A stretch of 64,000 nucleotides of DNA from a virus: IMG/VR virus record IMGVR_UViG_3300032288_004964, positions 1 through 64,000 of that record. The stretch is one strand, 5' to 3'. Shown in pieces: positions 17,228 through 25,587 of this stretch. The notes beneath the pieces are model-generated. The model had not been told where the DNA came from. It saw only the letters and a program-made list of their open reading frames with translations, and did not search any database. Position 1 is the first letter of the stretch; each line of letters begins with the position of its first letter. Position numbers and translations under genes: made by a program.

Positions 17228-18046
17228 ATGCCAAAGAAAATATTCTTTCAAAGTTCCTTGCCTAGATCAGGATCAACTCTTTTACAAAATATAATGGGTC
17301 AAAATCCAGATTTTTATGTAACACCAACTAGTGGTGTATTAGAACTTGTTTATGCTGCTAGAAATAATTACACAAATTCACCTGAGTTCAAAGCACAAGA
17401 TTCAGAACTTATGAAAAATGGTTTTGTTAATTTTTGTAATTCGGGTATTAACGGATTCTTTAATGCTATAACTGATAAACCTTATGTTATTGATAAAAGT
17501 AGAGGATGGGGAGTTCATTATCAATTTTTAAATTCATTTTATCCAGATCCAAAGATTATTTGTATGGTTAGAGATTTAAGAGGTATTTTTGCTTCAATGG
17601 AAAAAAACTTTAGAAAGAATCAGCATCTTGATTCTGGTATTGTTAATCATGCTCAAATGACAGGAACAACAACAGAAAAAAGAATTGATATTTGGGTAGC
17701 AGGTCAACCGGTTGGTATTTCTATAGAAAGATTATATCAAGTTTTTAGAGAAGGTATAAATCAAAAAATGTTGTTTATTAGATTTGAAGATTTAACATCA
17801 AATCCACAGAAGGAAATAGAAAGAATTTATGAATATTTAGAGGTTAATCCATTCAAACATGACTTCAATAATGTTCAACAAATAACAGTAGAAGATGACT
17901 CAGTTTATGGTATTTATGGAGACCATAGTATAAAAAGTAAAATAGAACCTCTTAAAAATGATTATAAAGAAATTTTAGGACAAGGAGCTTGTGATTGGAT
18001 TAAAAATAATTACAAATGGTTCTATGATGAATTTAAATATTATTAA
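17228..18046 (+). CDS. PAPS-dependent sulfotransferase
   Basis: 272 residues. The 5'-phosphosulfate loop PRSGSTLL is at residues 12-19 and the 3'-phosphate-binding motif 'CMVRDLRGIFASM' at about 112-124 (R115, S123 region), as in the sulfotransferase family (Sulfotransfer_1/3 type). Such enzymes move sulfate from PAPS to a hydroxyl or amino group of a sugar, lipid or tyrosine. It follows the GT9-like gene by 3 bp and ends at a strong bidirectional terminator, so the two probably form one unit. Context suggests sulfation of the sugar built by the adjacent glycosyltransferases. The acceptor cannot be read from sequence. Confidence 0.85.
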   Translation: MPKKIFFQSSLPRSGSTLLQNIMGQNPDFYVTPTSGVLELVYAARNNYTNSPEFKAQDSELMKNGFVNFCNSGINGFFNAITDKPYVIDKSRGWGVHYQFLNSFYPDPKIICMVRDLRGIFASMEKNFRKNQHLDSGIVNHAQMTGTTTEKRIDIWVAGQPVGISIERLYQVFREGINQKMLFIRFEDLTSNPQKEIERIYEYLEVNPFKHDFNNVQQITVEDDSVYGIYGDHSIKSKIEPLKNDYKEILGQGACDWIKNNYKWFYDEFKYY

Positions 18047-18050
18047 TAAA

Positions 18051-18072
18051 AAACCCACTCTAAAGTGGGTTT
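18051..18072. terminator. Bidirectional hairpin terminator
   Basis: AAACCCACT / AGTGGGTTT stem (9 bp) with a 4-base loop and T runs on both sides, between the convergent sulfotransferase and heptosyltransferase genes. The heptosyltransferase stop codon is inside the loop. Confidence 0.9.
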
Positions 18073-19217
18073 TTTTCTATTATATCTTTAATTTTTTCTA
18101 TTACCATTTCACCAGTTATTGACTTACTACATTCAAATTGTTTATCAGCTCCTTTATTAACAGGACACCAATTCCAATCACCAGCATCTAATCTATAATC
18201 ATTAAAACATCCAGTGCATTTGCCTTTAGGTGTTTCTATTCTAATTGTATTTTTAATTGTTTCTGTATATGTGTAACTAAATCCAGATATAATACAAGTT
18301 GTTGTTCCGGTTGCCCAACTTAACCAACTCAATCCAGATCCTATTCCAATAAATAATTTACTTTTCTGAAGAACCTTTATTACTTCTTCTATACTTCCAT
18401 TAGGGTGTTTCTCGATTCCTTCTGGATGTTCATTACCCATATATCCATCTTCCTCTCTCGAAATTAAAATAACTCTCCATCCTTTAGATTTTAGGTAATC
18501 AACCACTTCTTGCCAACCTTTTTCATTATTCCAATATTTTGACTGAGCCGTTCCATGAATAGCAATGCTTACTATATTTTCTTTTTGTATAGAACTATTC
18601 ATTGTTATTTTTGGTCTTATTTCCTTATGATCTAGTCCTAATATATCACTAGCTGTTTGTTGAAGTGGTCTTAATCTGAAGTTATTAGGATTATTGTTGA
18701 AATTAAAATCACCATCTTCATAATACCATCCAATATTATATTGAGCTGTTATATTATTTGCTGGAAGACCTCTTGGTATGAACTCTATTTCTGGATATTC
18801 ATTTTGGAATAAATTATTCCAAAATGTAGAACAGATAACATGACAATTATGTTTTTTTCTAAATTCATCTACATAAGGAATCCAAGCTAAATTATCACCT
18901 AAAGAAGATGAATCAAAGCATATAAAAACTCTTTTACCTTTTAAATCTAAATCTATATTATAGACTTCCTCTCCTTTGTTTTTATTTATAGATATTGACC
19001 AATCAATAAAATAAGACTTACTGGCTTTTATCCAGTGGTTCTCTGTGATTTTACCCATGTGATGTAATCTTCCTGTCTTTTTATCCTTAAATGAGACTTC
19101 AAATTCATCACCTGGTGAGTTTAATATTTCTACAAAAGGTCCTCTTATGTAGTTAACATTTATTATAGGATCTTTTTTTCTTATTATATTTGTATTTCTT
19201 ACTAAATTATTATACAT
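18060..19217 (-). CDS. Autotransporter-type O-heptosyltransferase (TibC/Aah-like)
   Basis: 385 residues. The N-terminal beta region (1-100, 'YFIDWSISI', 'VYNIDLDLKGKRV') leads into a GT-B domain with 'FDSSSLGDNLAWIPYVDEF' and 'NCHVICSTFWNNLF'. The C-terminus has four cysteines (C334, C337, C351, C363) in a CxxC-x13-C-x11-C arrangement around 'DWNWCP'. This layout is that of the bacterial autotransporter heptosyltransferase family (TibC, Aah), in which four Cys hold an iron and the enzyme glycosylates serines on 19-residue beta-solenoid repeats of adhesins. Here it is the last gene of a three-gene minus-strand operon, near phage fibres with Ser/Thr-rich 18-residue repeats. Inference: it glycosylates those fibres. 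Family call strong, substrate unproven. Confidence 0.85.
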   Translation of the reverse strand: MYNNLVRNTNIIRKKDPIINVNYIRGPFVEILNSPGDEFEVSFKDKKTGRLHHMGKITENHWIKASKSYFIDWSISINKNKGEEVYNIDLDLKGKRVFICFDSSSLGDNLAWIPYVDEFRKKHNCHVICSTFWNNLFQNEYPEIEFIPRGLPANNITAQYNIGWYYEDGDFNFNNNPNNFRLRPLQQTASDILGLDHKEIRPKITMNSSIQKENIVSIAIHGTAQSKYWNNEKGWQEVVDYLKSKGWRVILISREEDGYMGNEHPEGIEKHPNGSIEEVIKVLQKSKLFIGIGSGLSWLSWATGTTTCIISGFSYTYTETIKNTIRIETPKGKCTGCFNDYRLDAGDWNWCPVNKGADKQFECSKSITGEMVIEKIKDIIEKNPL

Positions 19218-19218
19218 A

Positions 19219-20853
19219 TTATTCTTTTGATTTTGAAAATTGAAGAAGACCTTCTTGATTAACTTTATTATCCTGTTTTAGAGATTCAAATGATATTTTA
19301 TAAATATTTAAATTTTTAGAATCTAAATGTTTTTTTAATTTATCTTCCAAAGTATTATAAGGTTCTAATGTATAATAATCCTCTCTACTTTCGAAATGAT
19401 TAAAAAATGATAAAGAATGTTCTATTTTTGATGATAAGAACCCAGAACAGTAACCATCATATTCATTTTTTTCATATTTATAAATAATAATATCAAAATT
19501 ATCTAAAAGCCTAGAATTATCATTAAGTACTTTATTAGATATTTGATAATCATAATTTATTATATGCACTTTTTTATATCCAAGTCTTTCTATAAAATTC
19601 AATCCATCTTTTATTAAAGAATAAGCAGCATATCCGTGTTCAAATTCAAATGGAGTTGTTGTTTTATTTCCATTGATATCTATGCGCCAATAATTATAAT
19701 TTACATTATATTTTTTAAATTCCTCTTTATATAATAAGGGATTATTTTTATTATAAATATAATAATCACATAATAATTGATTTTCCTCACTTACCGGATA
19801 GTTTGTCGATAAGACAACTGGTAGACTAATAGAACTTAAGCATTCGTTTAGTAGATTTTTTCTATAATTTGTATTAGCATGCGCGACAACTAAACAAATT
19901 GAATCACTTTCAGATTTTATTTCAAAGTGTTCTAATATCAAATTTTTATTAACCAAAACATTATCTGTTATATATTTAGCTTCTTTATATTTAGGGTAAG
20001 TTTCTAAGTCTTTAATAAAAATTGGAAGACTATAACTAAGGGCCTCTTTTATAGAGATTGGATTAAGTTCCCATAGTGATGGAAAATAAAATAAGTCACT
20101 AGCCATATAAAATTTATCAACATCATTTCTCTCACCATGTATTATACAGTTTTCTGGTAAATTAACCATTAAAGGTTCCCAATAATCTTTGAAATTAATA
20201 GCTTGATTTCCTACAAAATGAAATTTAATTTTTTCATTTGAACAAAGTCTCGCCAATTCTATTATATGTTTTTGATTTTTACCAGGTGTGAATAAGCCGA
20301 CATTTAAAATATGTTTATATTCTTTATCAAATCCTAATTCCTCTTTAGCCTTATCCTTATCATAATCAATTTTTATAATAGGATATTCCCATATATCACA
20401 AGGAATACTTCCTTGAAATACTTTATCAAATACGCCTTTACTCCATTCTGAGACTAAAATAAATTTATCAGCAGTATATTTAATATTTTCTGGTTTAGTA
20501 TTAGATGAATGTGTTGTTGCTAAAATATAATAATTTCTACTCTCATCATATACCTCTTTTAAGATAGCATCATCTACAAAAGTATCTGGTATTTCCTCAA
20601 AGTGTATTATATCAGGATTTATATTTTTAATAATTTCCAACAGATATTTTTTATCATCTGATAATCCAAAAAATTTATTACCTAATAGATTTTTAATTTG
20701 ATTTCTTTGAACCACATAAGCATCTCCGTAGTAGGTATATTCAACACAATAAATATCAAAATCATTTATAAATGATTTAATCTTTTCTAATAAGTATTGT
20801 GGTTGACCACCGGTTGATAAGTGTGGTGTTATGAATAACAGTTTTCTTTTCAT
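19219..20853 (-). CDS. GT4-family glycosyltransferase with extra C-terminal domain
   Basis: 544 residues. Residues 1-310 are a GT4-type GT-B fold: N-terminal 'LLFITPHLSTGGQPQYLLEKI', 'INPDIIHFEEIP', 'HILNVGLFTPGKNQKHIIELA', and the donor-site region 'LFYFPSLWELNPISIKEALSYSLPIF' with the usual E-x7-E spacing. Residues about 315-544 are a second domain ('ICLVVAHANTNYRKNLLNECLSSI', 'EFEHGYAAYSLIKDGLNFI', 'VHIINYDYQ') that looks like a small GT-A-type or glycosyltransferase-associated region; I cannot name it. The start overlaps the methyltransferase stop by 4 bp and the stop is 1 bp before the heptosyltransferase start, so the three are one operon. Probably makes or elongates the transferred glycan. 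Confidence 0.75.
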   Translation of the reverse strand: MKRKLLFITPHLSTGGQPQYLLEKIKSFINDFDIYCVEYTYYGDAYVVQRNQIKNLLGNKFFGLSDDKKYLLEIIKNINPDIIHFEEIPDTFVDDAILKEVYDESRNYYILATTHSSNTKPENIKYTADKFILVSEWSKGVFDKVFQGSIPCDIWEYPIIKIDYDKDKAKEELGFDKEYKHILNVGLFTPGKNQKHIIELARLCSNEKIKFHFVGNQAINFKDYWEPLMVNLPENCIIHGERNDVDKFYMASDLFYFPSLWELNPISIKEALSYSLPIFIKDLETYPKYKEAKYITDNVLVNKNLILEHFEIKSESDSICLVVAHANTNYRKNLLNECLSSISLPVVLSTNYPVSEENQLLCDYYIYNKNNPLLYKEEFKKYNVNYNYWRIDINGNKTTTPFEFEHGYAAYSLIKDGLNFIERLGYKKVHIINYDYQISNKVLNDNSRLLDNFDIIIYKYEKNEYDGYCSGFLSSKIEHSLSFFNHFESREDYYTLEPYNTLEDKLKKHLDSKNLNIYKISFESLKQDNKVNQEGLLQFSKSKE

Positions 20854-21518
20854 TTTTTATAAAATGGTTTTTCTACCCAGTTGGGTAAATCTAAATTTGA
20901 TATTATATTCAAATCCTGTTCTTTATTTTTATCAAATTTATCATAATCAAAATATGGATTATTAAATTGACAAATTGATTGTTTGCCTCTTCTAATAACA
21001 CCACATCCCCAATCTTTATTAACTACACAAATGTCTAAGTCATATCTTGTGCATCTCATCTTATATATGGCTTTCCAAACAGTTCCATTCCAAGCATCTC
21101 CAGCAGTTGTACTGTGATCATTGTAATAAGCCCTGGCATGATGTTCGGTAGGTGGATTACAATCATGTAAAACTATACTACCATTTTCTGAAAGATGATT
21201 TAGTGCATTATTTATATCTCTTTCTACTTGATCAGAAACATGTAGACCATCTATGAATATTATATCCCATTTGTAATCAAATGGTTTATCCAATAAACCA
21301 TTATCTATCATTGAGAAGAAGCTATCCGATGTGTATTTATATTTGGCTTGATTATTATCTGTTTCTAATCCAGGATCTACAGAATCTTTTGATTCACATT
21401 TAATATGGTTAAAACAATGAGATGGTTCTCTAAGACCTATTTCTAGATATTTTTTATAATTAAACTTTTCTGATAAAAAGTTAATGATATCAATTCTACT
21501 TTCAATTTGTTTTTCCAT
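20850..21518 (-). CDS. Class I SAM-dependent methyltransferase
   Basis: 222 residues with a Rossmann methyltransferase outline (Methyltransf_24-like): 'KKYLEIGLREPSHCFNHI' as motif I, 'KDSVDPG' as motif II, 'WDIIFIDGLHVSDQVERDINNAL' as motif IV, and 'GSIVLHDCNPPTEHH' as motif V. This type often methylates sugars or glycan intermediates and is common in glycan clusters. It is the first gene of the minus-strand operon with the GT4 protein and the heptosyltransferase. Inferred role: O-methylation of the sugar donor or finished glycan. Substrate not readable. Confidence 0.75.
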   Translation of the reverse strand: MEKQIESRIDIINFLSEKFNYKKYLEIGLREPSHCFNHIKCESKDSVDPGLETDNNQAKYKYTSDSFFSMIDNGLLDKPFDYKWDIIFIDGLHVSDQVERDINNALNHLSENGSIVLHDCNPPTEHHARAYYNDHSTTAGDAWNGTVWKAIYKMRCTRYDLDICVVNKDWGCGVIRRGKQSICQFNNPYFDYDKFDKNKEQDLNIISNLDLPNWVEKPFYKK

Positions 21519-21569
21519 ATCAATTATATCTACATAATATAATAAGTTTTATTAAATGATAATTTAGAA

Positions 21570-21580
21570 TTAATATATAC
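21570..21580 (+). promoter_or_regulatory. Candidate late promoter (TTAATATATAC)
   Basis: Perfect copy of the recurrent motif, 4 bp before the ATG at 21585 in the divergent gap (21519-21584). Confidence 0.55.
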
Positions 21581-21584
21581 ATTT

Positions 21585-22331
21585 ATGAAACTTGTGAAGT
21601 ATTTAGAATTTAATCAATCTGATTTAAACGCTGTTAAATCATTTAGAATAAAAGATGATCTTAATCCTAAACTTTGGAAAGGATTTGAGATTAATGAAGA
21701 AGTTAGAGAAGATTTATTGAAAATTGCTCAAGATTTCTATGAATCTACTGAATTAAAAGCAGATGTTAAAGATATTGCTCTTACTGGGTCTTTAGCTAAC
21801 TATAACTGGTCTGAGAAGTATTCTGATTATGACTTACATATATTAATAGATTTTAATGACATTAACCAAGATGTTGAATTGGTTAAAAAATATGCGGATA
21901 GTGTTAAGAACATATGGAATAAAAATCATGATATCAAGATAAAGGGGTATGAAGTAGAGGTTTATATACAAGATATATCGGAACCACATAAATCAACCGG
22001 TATATTTTCCTTATTAAATAATAAATGGAATGTTAAACCTGAAAAAATAGAATTTACACCAGATGAAGATATGATAGCTGAAAAGGGAAAGTCAGTTATG
22101 ATGTTGGTTGATGATTTAGAAAAAGAAGTTGATGAAGATAAATATGAAGCTTTTGTTGAAAAAGTTCAGAAAGTATGGGATAAGGTTAAAAACTATAGAA
22201 AGAGTGGATTAGAAAGTGAAGGTGGTGAACTATCTATTGGTAATTTAGTTTTCAAGTTACTTAGAAGAAATGGGTATATTGAAAAAATAATGGACTTAAA
22301 AAGAAAGTCTTATGATAAACAATTTAAATAA
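21585..22331 (+). CDS. Nucleotidyltransferase-fold protein
   Basis: 248 residues. Residues about 62-90 contain 'ALTGSLANYNWSEKYSDYDLHILIDF', the G-S-x(9-13)-D-x-D/H-h core of the DNA polymerase beta-type nucleotidyltransferase superfamily, with D86 as an apparent metal ligand. Such proteins transfer NMP groups to proteins, RNA or small molecules; this subgroup is common in phages and uncharacterised. The N-terminus MKLVKYLEFNQ fits the motif shared by about a dozen genes here (see findings), which may mark packaged proteins. It is followed 3 bp later by a homing-type endonuclease. Confidence 0.7.
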   Translation: MKLVKYLEFNQSDLNAVKSFRIKDDLNPKLWKGFEINEEVREDLLKIAQDFYESTELKADVKDIALTGSLANYNWSEKYSDYDLHILIDFNDINQDVELVKKYADSVKNIWNKNHDIKIKGYEVEVYIQDISEPHKSTGIFSLLNNKWNVKPEKIEFTPDEDMIAEKGKSVMMLVDDLEKEVDEDKYEAFVEKVQKVWDKVKNYRKSGLESEGGELSIGNLVFKLLRRNGYIEKIMDLKRKSYDKQFK

Positions 22332-22334
22332 TTT

Positions 22335-23225
22335 ATGAAAGCTAAATACACAACTGAGAATTATATAGAGATGTGTAATAAAATACATGGAGATAGATAT
22401 GACTATTCTATGTTAGTTTACAATGGATTTAAAAACAAAGTATCTATAGTTTGTAAAAATCATGGAGTTTTTGAACAGAGAGCACAAGCACACTTAGAAG
22501 GACAGTGTTGTATAAAATGTTATAATGAAAGTAGAAATATAACTAATAGTGAGTTTATAAAAAAGTCTATAGAAATACATGGTGATAAATACACATATTC
22601 TGATTTTGTATCATTAAAAAAGAAAATACAAATTTTTTGTAAAAAACATGGATATTTTATACAAATGCCCTATAGACATCTAAAGGGACAGGGTTGTAAT
22701 TCATGTTCAAGAGAATTACATAGAATATCTCAGCAAGATTTTATAGAAAGATCCACAAAGATACATAAGGGTATTTATGATTACAGTAATGTTAAATACA
22801 TAAATCATTCTACTAAGGTAGATATTATTTGTAAAAAACACGGATCATTTAAACAGACACCAAACAATCATATGATTCATAGGAAAGGATGTATAAAATG
22901 TAGTAAAATGATATCTAAAATGGAGACAGATTGGTTAGACAAACTCGGTATCTATAATAGGCAACATAGAATTATTATTGAGAATAGAACATATATTGTT
23001 GATGCCTTTGATGTTTCTAATAAGATTATCTATGAGTTTTATGGAGATTATTGGCATGGCAATCCTAATATATACAGTCTGGATCTTATTAATAAAGTAA
23101 ATAATAAGAGTTTCGGTCAACTATATAAAGAAACTATAGATAGAGAAAAAACATTTTATAGAAATGGATATAAAGTTATTTCTATTTGGGAAGATGAATT
23201 TAAAAAAATGATTAAAAATGATTAA
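22335..23225 (+). CDS. Homing-type endonuclease with zinc-ribbon repeats and Vsr-like nuclease domain
   Basis: 296 residues. There are three tandem DUF723-like repeats, each with 'IHGDxYDYS', an 'I-x-C-x-x-H-G-x-F' strand and a C-x-x-C knuckle (residues about 8-65, 70-125, 130-190). A C-terminal PD-(D/E)xK/Vsr-like domain follows: 'RTYIVDAFDVSNKIIYEFYGDYWHGNP' and 'REKTFYRNGYKVISIWEDEF'. This is the architecture of free-standing phage endonucleases of the EDxHD/Vsr group. It lies between two unrelated phage genes with short overlaps (8 bp with the next gene), as expected of an inserted selfish gene. A partial relative starts at 63728. No intron was seen around it. Confidence 0.8.
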   Translation: MKAKYTTENYIEMCNKIHGDRYDYSMLVYNGFKNKVSIVCKNHGVFEQRAQAHLEGQCCIKCYNESRNITNSEFIKKSIEIHGDKYTYSDFVSLKKKIQIFCKKHGYFIQMPYRHLKGQGCNSCSRELHRISQQDFIERSTKIHKGIYDYSNVKYINHSTKVDIICKKHGSFKQTPNNHMIHRKGCIKCSKMISKMETDWLDKLGIYNRQHRIIIENRTYIVDAFDVSNKIIYEFYGDYWHGNPNIYSLDLINKVNNKSFGQLYKETIDREKTFYRNGYKVISIWEDEFKKMIKND

Positions 23226-23910
23226 AATTTCAGAAATAGAACAATTGTTCAAAGACATATTCGAATCAGAAGATGGTGTGGTTAACTCAGTTGAGACTAT
23301 ATATGAAGCTCCTAAACATGGAGATTTTCTTAAATTGATAATTTCTATTCAGGGATTATCTGTAGAAGATGTGTCTATTATACATACTAAATTTATCTTT
23401 AAGGTAGATGAGGAAAAGAGAGAACTTATTGAGGACTCTTTTATTTACTTATATGATATTAATTGCGTTTATCACCAAATACAGATAAAAAACATAATAG
23501 ATATGAAGAAAAAAATTGAGGATATTATAGATTCTAATGATTTTGGAGAAGATATACAGATACTTTCTGACTTTATAGAGTCACCCGCTTTATTTCTAAA
23601 TTACTATATGAGAAGAGCTAATATAACAGAATACTCAATATTTGATGTGGAGTATCAACCTAAATTTAAAACTCAGCCTTGTTATAGAACCACATTTGAT
23701 TTCAAAATCAATATTAATAATAACTACAATATTGATTTGTCTATCTATAAGGTAGACACTGATGAGTTAGATGAATCGGATATTTATAGGTTTCAATTCA
23801 AATTTATGGATGAAATTCAAACAGTTGAAACAGACACATTGAAAAATATACATTATTTTATTGGAGATAACATAGCTAAAATTTTAGATAAAAAATTGAA
23901 AAATAAATAG
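23218..23910 (+). CDS. Phage protein of unknown function
   Basis: 230 residues, not recognised. Acidic and isoleucine-rich, with alternating predicted strands and helices ('FKDIFESEDGVVNSVETIYEAPKHGDFLKLIISIQG'). No membrane segment. The ATG lies inside the last codons of the endonuclease gene (8-bp overlap), and it ends 2 bp before the next ORF. Possibly virion or assembly related by position among genes with a shared N-terminal tag; this protein itself lacks the tag. Confidence 0.65.
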   Translation: MIKISEIEQLFKDIFESEDGVVNSVETIYEAPKHGDFLKLIISIQGLSVEDVSIIHTKFIFKVDEEKRELIEDSFIYLYDINCVYHQIQIKNIIDMKKKIEDIIDSNDFGEDIQILSDFIESPALFLNYYMRRANITEYSIFDVEYQPKFKTQPCYRTTFDFKININNNYNIDLSIYKVDTDELDESDIYRFQFKFMDEIQTVETDTLKNIHYFIGDNIAKILDKKLKNK

Positions 23911-23912
23911 AT

Positions 23913-24206
23913 ATGATAAAGAAATTTTACGAATTTAATGAATCATTAAAGAAAGTTGATAGTGGTGTAAAGAGAAAATTTGTGCCAAGTGGTTGGGTGA
24001 ATGTAAAAGTAGATAATGAATTATCTATCAGGATATCTAGATATGTTAAGTCTCTTGATAAAACATTAGCTACTAGACATAGAGCCAATTTATATGAGAA
24101 GATAAATAAACTTGGTAATATATCTAGTATAAAATATTTCTATGCAAACAAAAATAGGTATAATTACCCTTTTACAATATTTAAGAGAGATAAAAACACA
24201 ATTTAA
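23913..24206 (+). CDS. N-terminal part of a probable frameshifted gene
   Basis: 97 residues, starting with the shared N-terminal motif (MIKKFYEFNESLKK). It ends in a frame whose last 20 residues overlap by 65 bp with the ORF at 24142 in the +1 frame. The other frame contains 'IITLLQYLREIKTQF', which reads as the natural continuation of 'SSIKYFYANKN'. Removing one A from the A-run near 24150-24155 would join the two into one protein of about 330 residues. So this is either a homopolymer indel (sequencing or true mutation) or a +1 frameshift site. Function unknown. Confidence 0.6.
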   Translation: MIKKFYEFNESLKKVDSGVKRKFVPSGWVNVKVDNELSIRISRYVKSLDKTLATRHRANLYEKINKLGNISSIKYFYANKNRYNYPFTIFKRDKNTI

Positions 24207-24912
24207 TGCACCATCTGGTGGGTTTCTCTTAGAGTCATTTTTGGCTGGTTTGATTTATGGTAAATTAGAAGAAACCGGTTTTGGAACTGCTGATTTAATA
24301 AATGATGATAGATCACTTATATATGATGTTGATAAGGAAGAGCTAAAATACCAAATCAAATTTTATAAACCAGGTTCTTCAATAAAAGTAAATATGAATG
24401 AAATTTGTGACTATTATGTTATTGCGTTAAGAGATGGTCAAAATGTTTCTGTTAATATTTTAGATGGAAAGAATATGGATGATCCTAGTTATATTGGTTA
24501 TTTTTCTACTAAAATACAAGGAACCGATGATTTTATAAGAGAAGATTCCAAAGGACAACATCTTATTATAAATACCAACAGATTAGGTTCACATACTTTC
24601 AAAGTTTTATTAAACTTGGATAATATAGATGAAAATATTGAAAAGATAGGTAAAGATGTTAAAAAGTCTATATCTGATGTTTATGATGCTATTTCCGATT
24701 TACACTATGATGTTGATGCTGTTATAACCGGAGTAGATAAGTTTAAAAGAAACATGAAGGTGGATAAGGCTTATCTAAGAGTTGAAAAGGATATACAAAA
24801 ACTTCAAGATAGTTTAAAACTGTTCACATTACACTATAAAGATACAATATATTCACCATCAATTGGTATATTTGGTGGAAGAAGAATACCACAAACAACA
24901 TCAACAACATAA
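24142..24912 (+). CDS. C-terminal part of a probable frameshifted gene (unknown virion-type protein)
   Basis: 256 residues from the in-frame ATG, but the true N-terminus is probably the ORF at 23913 (65-bp overlap, +1 frame, A-run at 24150-24155). It contains 'APSGGFLLESFLAGLIYGKLEETGFGTADLI', a conserved-looking phage segment, then an acidic mixed region and a C-terminal coiled coil (about residues 165-225). Not assigned to a known function. The TAATG stop/start overlap with the next gene indicates an operon. Confidence 0.6.
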   Translation: MQTKIGIITLLQYLREIKTQFNAPSGGFLLESFLAGLIYGKLEETGFGTADLINDDRSLIYDVDKEELKYQIKFYKPGSSIKVNMNEICDYYVIALRDGQNVSVNILDGKNMDDPSYIGYFSTKIQGTDDFIREDSKGQHLIINTNRLGSHTFKVLLNLDNIDENIEKIGKDVKKSISDVYDAISDLHYDVDAVITGVDKFKRNMKVDKAYLRVEKDIQKLQDSLKLFTLHYKDTIYSPSIGIFGGRRIPQTTSTT

Positions 24913-25550
24913 TGAGATATTTAGAAAATTTTGTTACATATATAAATGAGTCTACTGAAGATATCACTGATTTAACTAAAGAACAATTAGATGATTTACT
25001 TATTCCTATTAATGATTTAGGAGTAGAATATGATTTCTCAACGCCTAGTACAATAACAGATGGTGAGTTTGCTGGATATAAATCAATGAGTATTCATTTT
25101 AAAAATGATTTCAAACTTGATTCCGATAGAATTGTGGATGAAAGATTTTGGGATTTTTTAGATGAGTTAATAGCACTTAAAAATAGACTAGAAAGCTCAA
25201 GAGTTTCTATTAATTCAAATTGGAAAAATTATATAGTTATTAATTTTATTCAAAAAGCTAAAGTAGAAGGTGATTTATTTACAATTCAAAAGCTTTACAA
25301 TGATATGAATGCTAAAACAAATCATTCTAAAAGTGATTTTAACTATGGACTAGTTAAGAGGTTATATCCTGAAGAATTAAAGATTGTTGTTACCTGTGGT
25401 GGTAGTTTTGGAACCTCTGAATATACTGATAGAAAATGGAATACTCTTTTCAGAGGTGTAGATTTTTCTAAATTTAATGTTGATAAGAAAATTACTACTG
25501 ATGGATATGGTTATAAAAGTGCAACCGTTACAATTACTCTAAAAAAGTAA
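24912..25550 (+). CDS. Tagged phage protein of unknown function
   Basis: 212 residues. It begins MRYLENFVTYINE, a clear example of the shared N-terminal motif with an I-x-E site at residues 11-13. The rest is mixed alpha/beta, ending in 'YGYKSATVTITLKK'; not recognised. The ATG overlaps the previous stop (TAATG). If the tag is a capsid-targeting sequence, this would be an internal head protein. That is inference only. Confidence 0.65.
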   Translation: MRYLENFVTYINESTEDITDLTKEQLDDLLIPINDLGVEYDFSTPSTITDGEFAGYKSMSIHFKNDFKLDSDRIVDERFWDFLDELIALKNRLESSRVSINSNWKNYIVINFIQKAKVEGDLFTIQKLYNDMNAKTNHSKSDFNYGLVKRLYPEELKIVVTCGGSFGTSEYTDRKWNTLFRGVDFSKFNVDKKITTDGYGYKSATVTITLKK

Positions 25551-25558
25551 AAAAATAT

Positions 25559-25569
25559 TTAATATATAC
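25559..25569 (+). promoter_or_regulatory. Candidate late promoter (TTAATATATAC)
   Basis: Perfect copy of the recurrent motif, 18 bp before the ATG at 25588, in the short gap after the preceding gene. Confidence 0.6.
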
Positions 25570-25587
25570 AAAAAACTAATAATAAAG

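Noticed and set aside
16340-21518. Host-derived LPS/O-antigen locus captured by misassembly
   Set aside because: Base composition, AT-rich spacers and hairpin terminators match the flanking phage genes, and a tight join to fibre genes on one side and phage genes on the other is seen; read mapping would still be needed to exclude a chimera fully.
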